Below are positions 1 to 8,700 of a DNA stretch of 64,000 nucleotides, in pieces. Made by a program: the position numbers and the translations under genes. The notes below the pieces were generated by a model that did not search any database, was not told the origin of the DNA, and worked only from the letters and a program-made list of their open reading frames with translations. Position 1 is the stretch's first letter; each line of letters starts with the position of its first letter. Source of the DNA: Lewinellaceae bacterium. GTDB lineage: Bacteria; Bacteroidota; Bacteroidia; Chitinophagales; Saprospiraceae. Location of the stretch: contig JACJYI010000003.1 of NCBI GenBank assembly GCA_020636225.1, positions 682,001 to 746,000 of the forward strand, in the 5' to 3' direction.

Positions 1-679
1 GGGTTTGGCCGTCCTTGCTCAGGATGATCCCATAGGCCGGAACGACCTCTTCGGCCTCACACATTCCCGTGACCAGGCTGGCCAGATCGGATTCCCGCAA
101 TCCCGCCTCGGCTTCCCGCATCACCGCCACATGCATCCGTCCGGTGAGGTCTACCGCCCAGGTCATTTCTGCGATCTCCTCTGTTGTTTTGATGGATCGT
201 TGGGCGACCACGGCATGGATCAGGGCTTCGGAATGTCCGGACTGGATCTGATCGGGCGTCCGACCGGTCCAGGCAGCCAGGCGAAGGACATTGTCCCCCC
301 GATAGACGGGCAGGTAATGCAGCTGGTCGCCAGCTGACTTGACGTCTCCAGCCAATTTGCTCATGCTCCTCACCTCATCAAAACCGGCCTGTCGGGCCAA
401 TTGCTGCACCGTGGTTTGTGGGCCGACCCAGAAAATGTCCTCCAGGGTCAGGTCGTCTCCGTACAGCACCGAACGGCCTGTGGCCGCGTCAATGGTCATG
501 GCCATTCCGGGCTTGTCCGGCCCTCCGAAATACAGGAAGGAACTGTCTTGCCGAAAGGGATAGGGATTGCCCCGGTAGTTCATGGAAGCGTCAATGTTGC
601 CATTGATCAGGATAAGGCCTTTTCCCAGGTCGGCGGCCAGGCGGGAACGTCGCCCCTGGTAAGTTGGTGCTGAGAACAT
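1..679 (-). CDS. Xaa-Pro aminopeptidase (M24), N-terminal part
   Basis: This is the N-terminal 226 residues of an aminopeptidase P type metallopeptidase, which removes the N-terminal residue from peptides with proline in second position. The product opens MFSAPTYQGRRSRL. The stretch DSSFLYFGGPDKPGMAMTID is typical of the AMP_N domain, and the start of the M24 pita-bread domain follows (IKTTEEIAEMTWAVDLTG, then EADLASLV-like helices). The metal ligands lie beyond the window edge and cannot be checked. The ATG at 679-677 is the first start in frame, and a near-consensus -7 element (TATCTTTA) lies upstream on the minus strand. It is transcribed in the same direction as meaB, 44 bp downstream of that gene, so they could be co-transcribed. 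Confidence 0.85.
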   Translation of the reverse strand, partial: MFSAPTYQGRRSRLAADLGKGLILINGNIDASMNYRGNPYPFRQDSSFLYFGGPDKPGMAMTIDAATGRSVLYGDDLTLEDIFWVGPQTTVQQLARQAGFDEVRSMSKLAGDVKSAGDQLHYLPVYRGDNVLRLAAWTGRTPDQIQSGHSEALIHAVVAQRSIKTTEEIAEMTWAVDLTGRMHVAVMREAEAGLRESDLASLVTGMCEAEEVVPAYGIILSKDGQT

Positions 680-723
680 GATCGTGTTTTTCTTGAGGCC
701 TAAAGATACGGCGGGTTGCCGGT

Positions 724-1716
724 TCAATCCGGATCCCGGCCGGTGATCTTGCGCATCAAGATGTCGGCGGCGGCAAATGGGCTGATCTGTCCCTCCAGGA
801 CGGCCTGGTGCAGATCGTTGTAGGTGGTGCCATGCTGCTCGAAGACCCATGCGGATAACTGGTCCATCAGGCTCTCACGCAGCCAGAATCCGGCCTGGTC
901 CTGTCGCTGCCGCTGGAAATGGCCGTTCTGCCGGATGGCTTGAATATGGTCGCGGATACGTTGGTCCAGTTCATCCAGGCCGGTTTGTTCCAGCGCCGAG
1001 ATCAGGAGTACGGGGACGGGTAATCCGGAATCCCGGGCCGGATAGAGATGCAGGGCCCGCCGGTAATGCATCCGGGCATCCTCGGCGAGACGAAGTCGAT
1101 CCCCGTCGGCTTTGTTGATGACCACGATATCGGCCATTTCGACAATACCCCGTTTGATCCCCTGCAATTCGTCGCCTGCACCGGGGATCAGCAACAGCAG
1201 GAAGAGATCGGTCATGGCCTGGACAGCGGTCTCGCTCTGTCCGACCCCAACCGTTTCGATCAGGATATGATCGAATCCGGCGGCCTCGCAAAGCAGGATG
1301 GTCTCCCGGGTCTTTCTGGCGACACCGCCTAGGGTGGTCCCGGCGGGAGAGGGCCGGATAAAGGCTTTCGGGTCCCTGGACAGGCGGTCCATCCGGGTCT
1401 TATCGCCCAGGATGCTGCCTTTGTGGACCCCGCTGGAAGGGTCGATGGCCAAAACGGCGATTGGATGCCCCTGACGGGTCAGCATCGTTCCATATGCATC
1501 GATCAGGGTGCTCTTTCCAGCTCCGGGCGTCCCGCTGATCCCCAGACGGACGGATCGTCCGGTATGTGGCAGACAGGCCTCGATCAGCTCCGCAGCTGGC
1601 AAACGATCGGATGGACGGGTGCTTTCGATCAGGGTGATGGCACGGCCCAGGGCTACCCGGTCACCCTGCCGCAGCCGATGGAAGAGTTCCAATGCATTCA
1701 CTGGCGTTCGTTGCAT
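724..1716 (-). CDS. meaB: MeaB, methylmalonyl-CoA mutase-associated GTPase (ArgK family)
   Basis: This is a 330-residue G3E-family GTPase that protects and reloads the B12-dependent methylmalonyl-CoA mutase. Visible motifs are the P-loop GTPGAGKST (residues 62-70), the AIDPSS stretch at 90-95, DKTRMDRLS at 106-114, the switch-like ETVGVGQSE at 154-162, and the guanine-specificity motif NKAD at 201-204. Length is normal for the family. It lies 328 bp downstream of the mutase small-subunit gene on the same strand, which fits the role, but no large-subunit (B12-binding) gene is present here. The identification is firm from motif order and length. Confidence 0.95.
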   Translation of the reverse strand: MQRTPVNALELFHRLRQGDRVALGRAITLIESTRPSDRLPAAELIEACLPHTGRSVRLGISGTPGAGKSTLIDAYGTMLTRQGHPIAVLAIDPSSGVHKGSILGDKTRMDRLSRDPKAFIRPSPAGTTLGGVARKTRETILLCEAAGFDHILIETVGVGQSETAVQAMTDLFLLLLIPGAGDELQGIKRGIVEMADIVVINKADGDRLRLAEDARMHYRRALHLYPARDSGLPVPVLLISALEQTGLDELDQRIRDHIQAIRQNGHFQRQRQDQAGFWLRESLMDQLSAWVFEQHGTTYNDLHQAVLEGQISPFAAADILMRKITGRDPD

Positions 1717-2044
1717 GGAGACGAATGTACCGATTTCCTGGATTCATCATCGGCGTTAATCTTTTTAAGACTTCCACAAATGATGTTTTTAACAATTGGT
1801 AACAGCCTCATTGTGAGCATTCCGATATTAAGGATTTGGGGGCGGTCGGTTAATGTGCCTCCACGCTATTGGCGTGAGAAAGGGAGTCGGTTACCTTGGG
1901 TCATCCACCTGTTGTACGACCGGGTGTGCAGATCCAGACCTTCACCGGTCAACCTGTTCTCTTCCATGGATCTGCCACCCGGTCCTTTGTGTCGGAGGCA
2001 CCCCGACCCGCTGCCTTGCTGTCCTGAACAGCAGGGATGCCTGT
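1717..2044. other. Gene-free spacer between mutA-like gene and meaB
   Basis: I can assign no gene to these 328 bp. In the reading direction of the flanking minus-strand genes all three frames are interrupted, and none resembles the missing C-terminal part of the mutase subunit. The stretch near 1750-1850 is visibly more AT-rich than its surroundings and may hold the meaB promoter. The arm of the inverted repeat at 2022-2050 enters it from the mutase end. Confidence 0.6.
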
Positions 2045-2050
2045 TCAGGA
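2022..2050 (-). terminator. Perfect 10-bp inverted repeat over the mutA-like stop codon
   Basis: TCCTGAACAG (2022-2031) and CTGTTCAGGA (2041-2050) are perfect reverse complements separated by a 9-nt loop. The right arm contains the stop codon of the mutase-like gene (2045-2047). No T-run follows on the minus strand, so it is not a classical intrinsic terminator. It could be an mRNA 3' stabiliser or processing stem, or a site linked to the shortening of the gene. Confidence 0.45.
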
Positions 2051-3109
2051 TGTCAGCCCGAACCAGGCCCGTTCCGCCAGTTGCAGGGTAATGGTCTCTA
2101 TGGCATAGCTGCCTGCCAGCGGGTCGATCACCCGATGCAGATGACTCTCCTCTTTCATCAGATGCTGGATGTTGCGGGCAATGCGGTGTCCGAATTCCGG
2201 TCGTTCAACGGCAGGCGGTCGGATGGCCAGGTAGTCTACGCCACCCAGAATGGCGCTGAGCGCCCGGGTGGAGGATGCGATATAGGTGGTTTCCCAGGCC
2301 TGGTCCGGATCGGGACTGATCGAGGCCAGAATGCGACAGGGAATGTGCTCCGGCCAGCCGTAGCTGCGCATGAGATGACCCCACAGGATATGCCAGGCAC
2401 GGATCCTGGCGATCTCGACCAGATAGTTGGGTCCGATCTCCATCCGGACGATCACCCCTTCTGCCTGGTCACGGGTGGCCATGGGGTGGTCCAGCCAATC
2501 CCTGACGGTATGCAACAGTGCGGTCAGTTCCTGAGTCGCTTGGAGGGCAGGTCCGGTTCGGGCGATGACGGACTGCCATTGGGAAAACCGTTGCTGCATC
2601 ATCAGGTGGTCGTCGATGCTCGTTGGCGTGATGAAGCCACCGAGCGGTATGCCTGTTGGTGCATCCGATATTCGTGTGCCTGCGATGCTGGACAATGCGT
2701 CGGCGAATTGCGTTGCCGCGACCCCGGGTGCCAAACCCCAGAAGATGCGGGCCATATCCATCCAGATACCATCGGTGAGAGGAGCGACGTCACCCGGGTC
2801 GACGCCGTCGAATATCAATGCCTGTGCTCCACCTGTCAGCGCCTGCAAGGCCAGCGCATGGGCCTGGACGGGTTGGCCGCTCTCCAGCCAATCGGTGATC
2901 AACCAGTCCGCCGACCCCCTGCCGGCGGTCAAGGGCCCACCATAGTGTTCATCGGGCCGATGGTACACCGGTCGCCCGGTCAGGTCGGTATCAATGTCCC
3001 AGTCTAGTCCTTGCAGCGGTTTTCCGTTCAGCTCTTTTTCGATGAGCTGGTACCAGGTGGATTCATCCAGGATAGGAAATGCCGACCAGTCAGGTGTGAA
3101 GGATTCCAT
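2045..3109 (-). CDS. mutA: Methylmalonyl-CoA mutase small subunit (MutA-like), short form
   Basis: This 354-residue protein matches the TIM-barrel part of the methylmalonyl-CoA mutase beta (small) subunit, a partner of the B12-binding alpha subunit in succinyl-CoA/methylmalonyl-CoA interconversion. Recognisable segments are the N-terminal WYQLIEKELNGKPLQGLDWD with YHRPDEHYGG, a middle GPNYLVEIARIRAWHILWG, and the C-terminal RIARNIQHLMKEESHLHRVIDPLAGSYAIE. The last is the conserved DPxAGSY region. The protein stops about ten residues after LAERAW, where relatives continue with more barrel and usually a degenerate B12-type domain, so it is unusually short. I start at ATG 3109; an upstream ATG at 3145 would add 12 residues. 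It is divergent from iscS with a promoter-like spacer, and meaB lies downstream. Confidence 0.85.
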   Translation of the reverse strand: MESFTPDWSAFPILDESTWYQLIEKELNGKPLQGLDWDIDTDLTGRPVYHRPDEHYGGPLTAGRGSADWLITDWLESGQPVQAHALALQALTGGAQALIFDGVDPGDVAPLTDGIWMDMARIFWGLAPGVAATQFADALSSIAGTRISDAPTGIPLGGFITPTSIDDHLMMQQRFSQWQSVIARTGPALQATQELTALLHTVRDWLDHPMATRDQAEGVIVRMEIGPNYLVEIARIRAWHILWGHLMRSYGWPEHIPCRILASISPDPDQAWETTYIASSTRALSAILGGVDYLAIRPPAVERPEFGHRIARNIQHLMKEESHLHRVIDPLAGSYAIETITLQLAERAWFGLTS

Positions 3110-3162
3110 TCGGGCAAGATACAAATTCCGGTTTTTCGCAAACATTATTCCTCCGGAGATGT

Positions 3163-3170
3163 TATTTTTG
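3163..3170 (+). promoter_or_regulatory. Bacteroidota -7 element for the isc operon
   Basis: TATTTTTG matches TAnnTTTG exactly and lies 36 bp before the iscS start codon. The upstream -33 box is not clear. The site sits in the 96-bp divergent spacer shared with the mutA-like gene. Confidence 0.5.
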
Positions 3171-3189
3171 TCTTCAGTTGTTATTAGAC

Positions 3190-3197
3190 CAAATCTA
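3190..3197 (-). promoter_or_regulatory. Bacteroidota -7 element for the mutA-like gene
   Basis: On the minus strand the bases read TAGATTTG, an exact TAnnTTTG match about 80 bp before ATG 3109. It lies within 20 bp of the opposing iscS element, so the two promoters would overlap back to back. Confidence 0.4.
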
Positions 3198-3205
3198 AAT
3201 AAGCC

Positions 3206-4423
3206 ATGAGTAAGCGGATGATCTATCTGGACAATAATGCAACCACTCCCTGTGATCCAAGGGTGGTCGAAGCGATGCTTCCCTATTTTTATGAGCATCC
3301 GGGCAATGCGGCCAGTCGCAGTCACCCGTTCGGATGGGTTGCGGAAGAAGCCGTGGATTATGCCCGCGAACAGGTGGCCAGTCTGATCCAGGTGGAGCCC
3401 AAGGAGATCATCTTTACCTCCGGAGCCACCGAGAGCGACAACCTGGCCTTGAAGGGTGTCTACGAGATGTACAAGCGCAAGGGCAACCATATCATCACGG
3501 TCAGAACGGAGCACAAGGCCGTCCTGGATTCCTGCGATCACCTGGAAAAACAAGGGGCGGAGATCACCTATCTCAATGTGCAGCACGACGGTCGGATCGA
3601 TCTTGCTGAACTGGAAGCGGCGATCAAGCCCTCGACGATCCTGGTATCCGTGATGTGGGCCAACAACGAGACGGGTGTGATCCAGCCCATGAAGGAGATC
3701 GGCGATATCTGTGCCAAGCACGGTGTCCTCCTGTTCAGCGATGCCACCCAGGCTGTTGGCAAGATTCCTGTCGATCCCAAGGCCACCGGAGTGCACATCA
3801 TGGCCTTCACGGCGCACAAGATGTATGGCCCCAAAGGCGTGGGCGCGCTTTACGTGAGCCGGAAGAATCCAAGGGTCAAGGTGACGGCACAGATGGACGG
3901 AGGCGGACATGAGCGGGGGATGCGTTCCGGTACCCTCAATGTCCCGGGCATTGTCGGTTTTGGAAAAGCCGCCGAGTTGGCCCGAAAGGAAATGGCCCAG
4001 GATGCTGAGCGCCTGAGCAAGCTTCGTGATCGCCTGCAAGAAGGTCTGATGGCCCTTGAGGAAACCGTGATCAACGGGAATGTGGACCACCGCATGCCCC
4101 ATGTGACCAATATTTCCTTCAAGCATGTCGAAGGGGAGGGATTGATGATGACTTTCAATCAAACCATTGCCCTTTCTTCCGGTTCGGCTTGTACGTCGGC
4201 TTCCCTGGAGCCCAGCTATGTACTCGTTTCCATGGGTCTGGGTGATGACCTGGCCCACAGTTCTCTCCGACTGAGCCTAGGCCGCTTCTCGACTGACCAG
4301 GATGTGGATGAAGCCATCTCCTTGATCAGCGCCGGGGTCAACCACATGCGGGAACTCAGCCCTATCTGGGAAATGTATAAAGAAGGAGTGGACCTCAGCA
4401 AGATCGAGTGGTCCGAACATTAA
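3206..4423 (+). CDS. iscS: Cysteine desulfurase IscS
   Basis: This 405-residue PLP enzyme takes sulfur from cysteine and passes it as a persulfide to the IscU scaffold. It opens with the class V aminotransferase signature MIYLDNNATTPCDPRV. The PLP lysine is K205 in FTAHKMYGPKG, and the catalytic cysteine is C329 in the long-loop motif SSGSACTSASLEPSYVL, which marks the IscS (group I) type rather than SufS. The C-terminus KIEWSEH matches the IscU-docking tail of IscS. It is first of a three-gene isc operon (iscS-iscU-iscA) with gaps of 34 and 24 bp. No IscR gene lies upstream. Confidence 0.97.
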   Translation: MSKRMIYLDNNATTPCDPRVVEAMLPYFYEHPGNAASRSHPFGWVAEEAVDYAREQVASLIQVEPKEIIFTSGATESDNLALKGVYEMYKRKGNHIITVRTEHKAVLDSCDHLEKQGAEITYLNVQHDGRIDLAELEAAIKPSTILVSVMWANNETGVIQPMKEIGDICAKHGVLLFSDATQAVGKIPVDPKATGVHIMAFTAHKMYGPKGVGALYVSRKNPRVKVTAQMDGGGHERGMRSGTLNVPGIVGFGKAAELARKEMAQDAERLSKLRDRLQEGLMALEETVINGNVDHRMPHVTNISFKHVEGEGLMMTFNQTIALSSGSACTSASLEPSYVLVSMGLGDDLAHSSLRLSLGRFSTDQDVDEAISLISAGVNHMRELSPIWEMYKEGVDLSKIEWSEH

Positions 4424-4457
4424 TCAACCTCAATTCACCTGAAAATATCTATCCAAT

Positions 4458-4871
4458 ATGGCCTATTCAGATAAAGTCCTCGAGCATTTCAAGAACCCCC
4501 GCAACGTGGGTACACTGGACAAAAGCAAAAAGAACGTCGGTACCGGACTGGTAGGGGCTCCCGAGTGCGGAGACGTCATGCGACTTCAGATCGAAGTCGA
4601 CGAAGCTTCCGGGATCATCACGGATGCCAAATTCAAGACATTCGGCTGCGGATCAGCGATCGCTTCATCCTCCCTGGCCACCGAGTGGATCATTGGTAAG
4701 AAGGTCGAGGAAGCGGCTGCCATCGACAACATGGAGATCGTCGAAGAACTGGCCTTGCCGCCGGTGAAGATCCACTGTAGTGTGCTGGCAGAAGATGCGA
4801 TCAAAGGAGCGATTCGCGACTATCGGATCAAGAATGGTCTGCCGGTCGAGGAAGAAGAAAAGGCTCACTAA
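4458..4871 (+). CDS. iscU: Iron-sulfur scaffold protein IscU
   Basis: This 137-residue protein is the scaffold on which [2Fe-2S] clusters are built. The three cluster cysteines are C37 (GAPECGDVM), C64 (TFGCGSAIASSS) and C107 (KIHCSVLAEDA), with the conserved D39 and H106. The LPPVK motif (residues 100-104), normally recognised by the HscA chaperone, is intact although no hscA or hscB is in this window. A short acidic tail (VEEEEKAH) extends the C-terminus. It is the second gene of the isc operon. Confidence 0.97.
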   Translation: MAYSDKVLEHFKNPRNVGTLDKSKKNVGTGLVGAPECGDVMRLQIEVDEASGIITDAKFKTFGCGSAIASSSLATEWIIGKKVEEAAAIDNMEIVEELALPPVKIHCSVLAEDAIKGAIRDYRIKNGLPVEEEEKAH

Positions 4872-4895
4872 TCACGATCAAGAAGGAATTACCTC

Positions 4896-5222
4896 ATGCT
4901 ATTTGTTGCCGATACGGCCAAGGAACGGATCATGGAGATCATGCGGGACCAAGCCCTCGATGACAGCTATTTCGTTCGGGTCAGTGTGACCAGTGGCGGC
5001 TGTTCAGGACTGAGCTACACCATGGATTTTGACAATGAGTCGAAGCCCAACGATCAGGTGTTCGAGGACAACGGCGTCAAGGTGGTGACCGATCTGCGCA
5101 GTTTCCTCTACCTGTGTAACACCACACTGGAATTTTCCGGAGGATTGAATGGGAAAGGATTTTCCTTCAACAATCCCAATGCTTCCCGTACCTGTGGTTG
5201 TGGGGAAAGCTTTGCTGTCTGA
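4896..5222 (+). CDS. iscA: A-type iron-sulfur carrier IscA
   Basis: This 108-residue HesB/IscA family protein carries iron or [Fe-S] clusters to target proteins. The three conserved cysteines are C36 (SGGCSGLSY) and C100/C102 (TCGCGESF). FSFNNPNASRTCGCG is the family signature at the C-terminus. It is last of the isc operon, and a strong hairpin follows 32 bp after its stop. In Bacteroidota such genes are often annotated simply as iron-sulfur assembly accessory protein, so IscA rather than ErpA or SufA rests on the operon context. Confidence 0.93.
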   Translation: MLFVADTAKERIMEIMRDQALDDSYFVRVSVTSGGCSGLSYTMDFDNESKPNDQVFEDNGVKVVTDLRSFLYLCNTTLEFSGGLNGKGFSFNNPNASRTCGCGESFAV

Positions 5223-5254
5223 CCGCAGTATTCGCATCAAGAATACAGAATGTA

Positions 5255-5290
5255 AAACAGGCCATCTGCCTTCTGGCAGATGGCCTGTTT
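5255..5290 (+). terminator. Terminator of the isc operon
   Basis: This is a perfect 16-bp stem (AAACAGGCCATCTGCC and its complement) with the tetraloop TTCT. The right arm ends in GTTT and is followed by GTGTTT, a weak U-rich tail. It lies directly downstream of iscA and before a separate lipoprotein gene. Confidence 0.85.
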
Positions 5291-5349
5291 GTGTTTGGAA
5301 TGCCGTGCATTCCAGGTTAATGGGTACCTTCAGGAAAAATCATATCCCG

Positions 5350-5580
5350 ATGAAGACGTTCTCTTACCTGCTTCTCTTGTTTTTCATGATGTCTTTCGCA
5401 TTCCTTTCATGCAACCAACCGGATAACATGAAGGAGGCGGATGCCGCCCTCATGGATACCGTGATCACAGAGGTCCGTGACACCGTGATCACCTTTTATC
5501 CGGAGACCTACGAAGAGGTCCTTCAGGTGGTCACTTCCTATGACACCGTGATCACGCCCCGGAAGCCAGACACGGAATAA
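5350..5580 (+). CDS. Small lipoprotein with DTVIT repeats
   Basis: This is a 76-residue predicted lipoprotein of unknown function. I choose ATG 5350 because it gives a clean type II signal peptide, MKTFSYLLLLFFMMSFAFLSC, with the lipidated cysteine at 21; a longer frame begins upstream inside iscA. The mature part is short and acidic and contains the pentapeptide DTVIT three times (in MDTVITEV, RDTVITFY and YDTVITPR). No known domain is recognisable. It follows the isc terminator and precedes the tricorn-like gene by 121 bp, so it is probably monocistronic. Confidence 0.65.
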   Translation: MKTFSYLLLLFFMMSFAFLSCNQPDNMKEADAALMDTVITEVRDTVITFYPETYEEVLQVVTSYDTVITPRKPDTE

Positions 5581-5701
5581 CCCGTTCCGATCCCCGATCA
5601 GAAACGTTATACAACTCTTAAAACAGCCTGGATGTGTTCATGTCCGGCTTCGGAGCCTTGTGCATTGCCCTATCTTCACGGTGGACCTGAAAAACGTCAA
5701 G

Positions 5702-8700
5702 ATGTACAAGAAGATCCTTTTCCTCCTGGTACTGGTTTGTTTGATCACTGGAACAGTATCCGCCCAGGCACCTGCAGGTATTTTCGCCTATCCGGACATT
5801 TCCGCCGAACAGATCGTCTTTTCCTATGCCGATGATCTCTGGCTGGTGTCCCGCAAGGGTGGCACGGCCATGCGCCTGAGTACACCCGTTGGCCCGGAAT
5901 TCTTTCCCCGGTTTTCTCCGGACGGACAGACGGTCGTCTACACGGCCAACTACAATGGCAATTACAGCCTTTACACCCTCCCGGTGACCGGGGGCGTACC
6001 CACCAGGCTGACCTGGAGCTCATGGGCCGATATGGCCCAGGACTGGACACCGGACGGTAAGCAGATCCTCTTTGCCTCCGACCGGGAGAGTGGATCCAAT
6101 CGCTTTTCCCAGTTCTATACCATTTCCAGGGATGGGGGAATGCCCCGGAAGCTCGCTGTTCCATTCGGCGAGTTCGCCTCCCTTTCCCCGGATGGCACCA
6201 AGCTGGCCTTTACCACCAAGAGCCGCATTTTCCGCACCTGGAAGCGCTACCGTGGCGGCATGGCTGCCGATATCTATCTGTATGACCTGGCCACGGATCA
6301 ATCCGAGAATATCACCCTGAACGATGCCAATGACGAATTGCCCATGTGGCATGGGCAGACCATCTATTTCCTCTCTGACCGGGGTGCCTCATCCCGGGCC
6401 AATCTCTGGGCCTATGATCTGGCCTCACGCCAGACCCGGCAGATCACTTCCTTCACGGAGGTGGATGTCCGTTACCCTGGCTTGGGCGGGGATGCCATCG
6501 TCTTCCTGGCTGGCGACCAGATGTACGTGTACGATCTGAAAACAGGAATCCAGCAGGAAGTGTCCATCAACCTGGTGACCGACATGGCCCCACGTATGCC
6601 GCATCAAGCATCCGTTTCATCCTTTATGCAGCACTTTGAGATCGCTCCGGATGGAAAAAGAGCGATCATCGAAGCCAGGGGCGAGATCTTTTCCGTGCCA
6701 GCTGAACACGGACCGGTCGTGAACCTGACCCGTGCTCCCGGATCCGCAGAACGTTATCCCGCCTGGAGTCCGGACGGCCGGAAGGCGGTCTGGTGGACGG
6801 ATCGCAGCGGTGAATATGAACTGGCCCTGTATGATTTCACCACCGGCGAAGAAGAGATCCTGACCCATCTTGGAGCGGGGTATCGCTACCAGCCATACTG
6901 GTCGCCGGATGGACAATGGATCACGTATATCGACCAGACGATGGCCATCCATTTGCTGAATGTCAAGTCCAGAATGGATCAGGTGATCGATCGCCAACGC
7001 TATGCCATGCATGGCGGACTGGAGGGATTCACCGTGTCCTGGTCGCCGGACAGTCGTTGGTTGGCCTATGCACGCGACCAGGTCAATCAGGGCCAGGTGA
7101 TCATCCTGTATGACACTCGTGAGGGGGTCGCCCACGCCGCGACCAGTGGCTATTATACGGATGCCAATCCCTCGTTCTCACGAGATGGGAAGTATCTCTA
7201 CCTGACCACCAACCGGTCCTTTGATCCCGTATACAGCGATTTTGACAACAGTTGGACCTATCCCAATTCAACCCGGTTGGCCGTGCTGACCCTGCAGGAG
7301 GACACCCCGTCCCTGTGGGCGGTCAGAAATGATACCGTTGCCCTGGCTGCCCTGCCTGATGCGGACAAGAAAAAGGGAAAGAAAGACAAGAAGGACAATG
7401 AGGAAGCCGATGCCCCGGATGGGATACCTGCCGTGACCATCGATCTGGAAGGGATCGAGCGCAGGATGGAGGTATTCCCTGTTCCCGCCGGCAATTTCCG
7501 TGGCATTGCGGCAGCCAAGGAGAATCTGATCTTCCTGCAAGGCCCCAATTCCGGCTCAGATGGACAGTCTGCGACATTGAAGCTGTACGATCGACAGGAA
7601 CGTGAGGTCAAGACCATCGTGGAAGGCATTGACGGGTTCCTGCTGACCGCGAATGGCGAGAAGGTCCTGGTCTGGAAGGAGGGCCAGCTGTACCTGATCG
7701 ATCCGGCTCCGGACCAGAAGCTGGAGAAATCCTTCCGGACGTCAGAGATGAGAATGACGGTCGATCCGCCGGCAGAGTGGCGTCAGGTGTTCAATGATGT
7801 CTGGAGGTTGGAGCGGGACTTCTTTTACGACAAGGACATGCACGGCGTGGATTGGCAGGCCATGCATGCCCGGTATGGCAAATGGTTGGACGTATGTGCA
7901 ACCCGAAGTGATCTCAACATGGTGATCGGCGAATTGATCGGTGAGCTCAATGCGTCGCATGCCTACCGGGGCGGAGGCGATATGCCAGAGCCCAGTCAGA
8001 CACCGGTTGGATATCTGGGGATCGACTGGGCGGTATCCGGCGCCTATTATGCCGTAGGCCGCATCCTGCGGGGCGCGCCCTGGGATGCTGAAGTGCGATC
8101 ACCCCTGGATCAACCCGGATTGACCATCCGGGAAGGGGACCTGATCCTGGCAGTCAATGGCCAGCCCCTGACCAGGGATCAGGAGCCCTCAGCGGCATTC
8201 ATCGGATTGGCGGATGCAGACGTCGAATTGACCATGGCATCGGCCGCTGACCCGCAGAAGACCAGGAAAGTACTTGTCCATACCATGTCCAGTGAGGCAA
8301 GGTTGCGCAACCTGGACTGGATCGAGGCCAATCGCCAGTATGTCGACAAGGCAAGTGGCGGTCGCGTTGGCTATATCTATGTGCCGAACACGGGAGTTGA
8401 CGGCCAGAATGAACTGATGCGCCAGTTCAGCGGACAATGGCACAAGGACGCCCTCCTGATCGATGAACGTTGGAACAGTGGTGGGCAGATCCCTGATCGG
8501 TTTATCGAACTGCTCAATCGAAAGCCGTTGGCCTATTGGGCCGTGCGTGACGGCGAGACCTGGCGCTGGCCGCCAGTTGGCCATTTCGGCCCCAAGGCCA
8601 TGTTGATCAATGGCTGGAGCGGGTCAGGAGGGGATGCGTTCCCGGATTATTTCCGAAAGTCGGGCCTGGGTCCTCTGGTCGGCACCCGGACCTGGGGTGG

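Noticed and set aside
3110..4258. Long minus-strand ORF running from inside iscS into the mutA-like gene
   Set aside because: The part opposite iscS is antisense to a firmly identified gene and has no recognisable domain; it only shares the frame with the real MutA-like protein. High GC content makes such shadows common.
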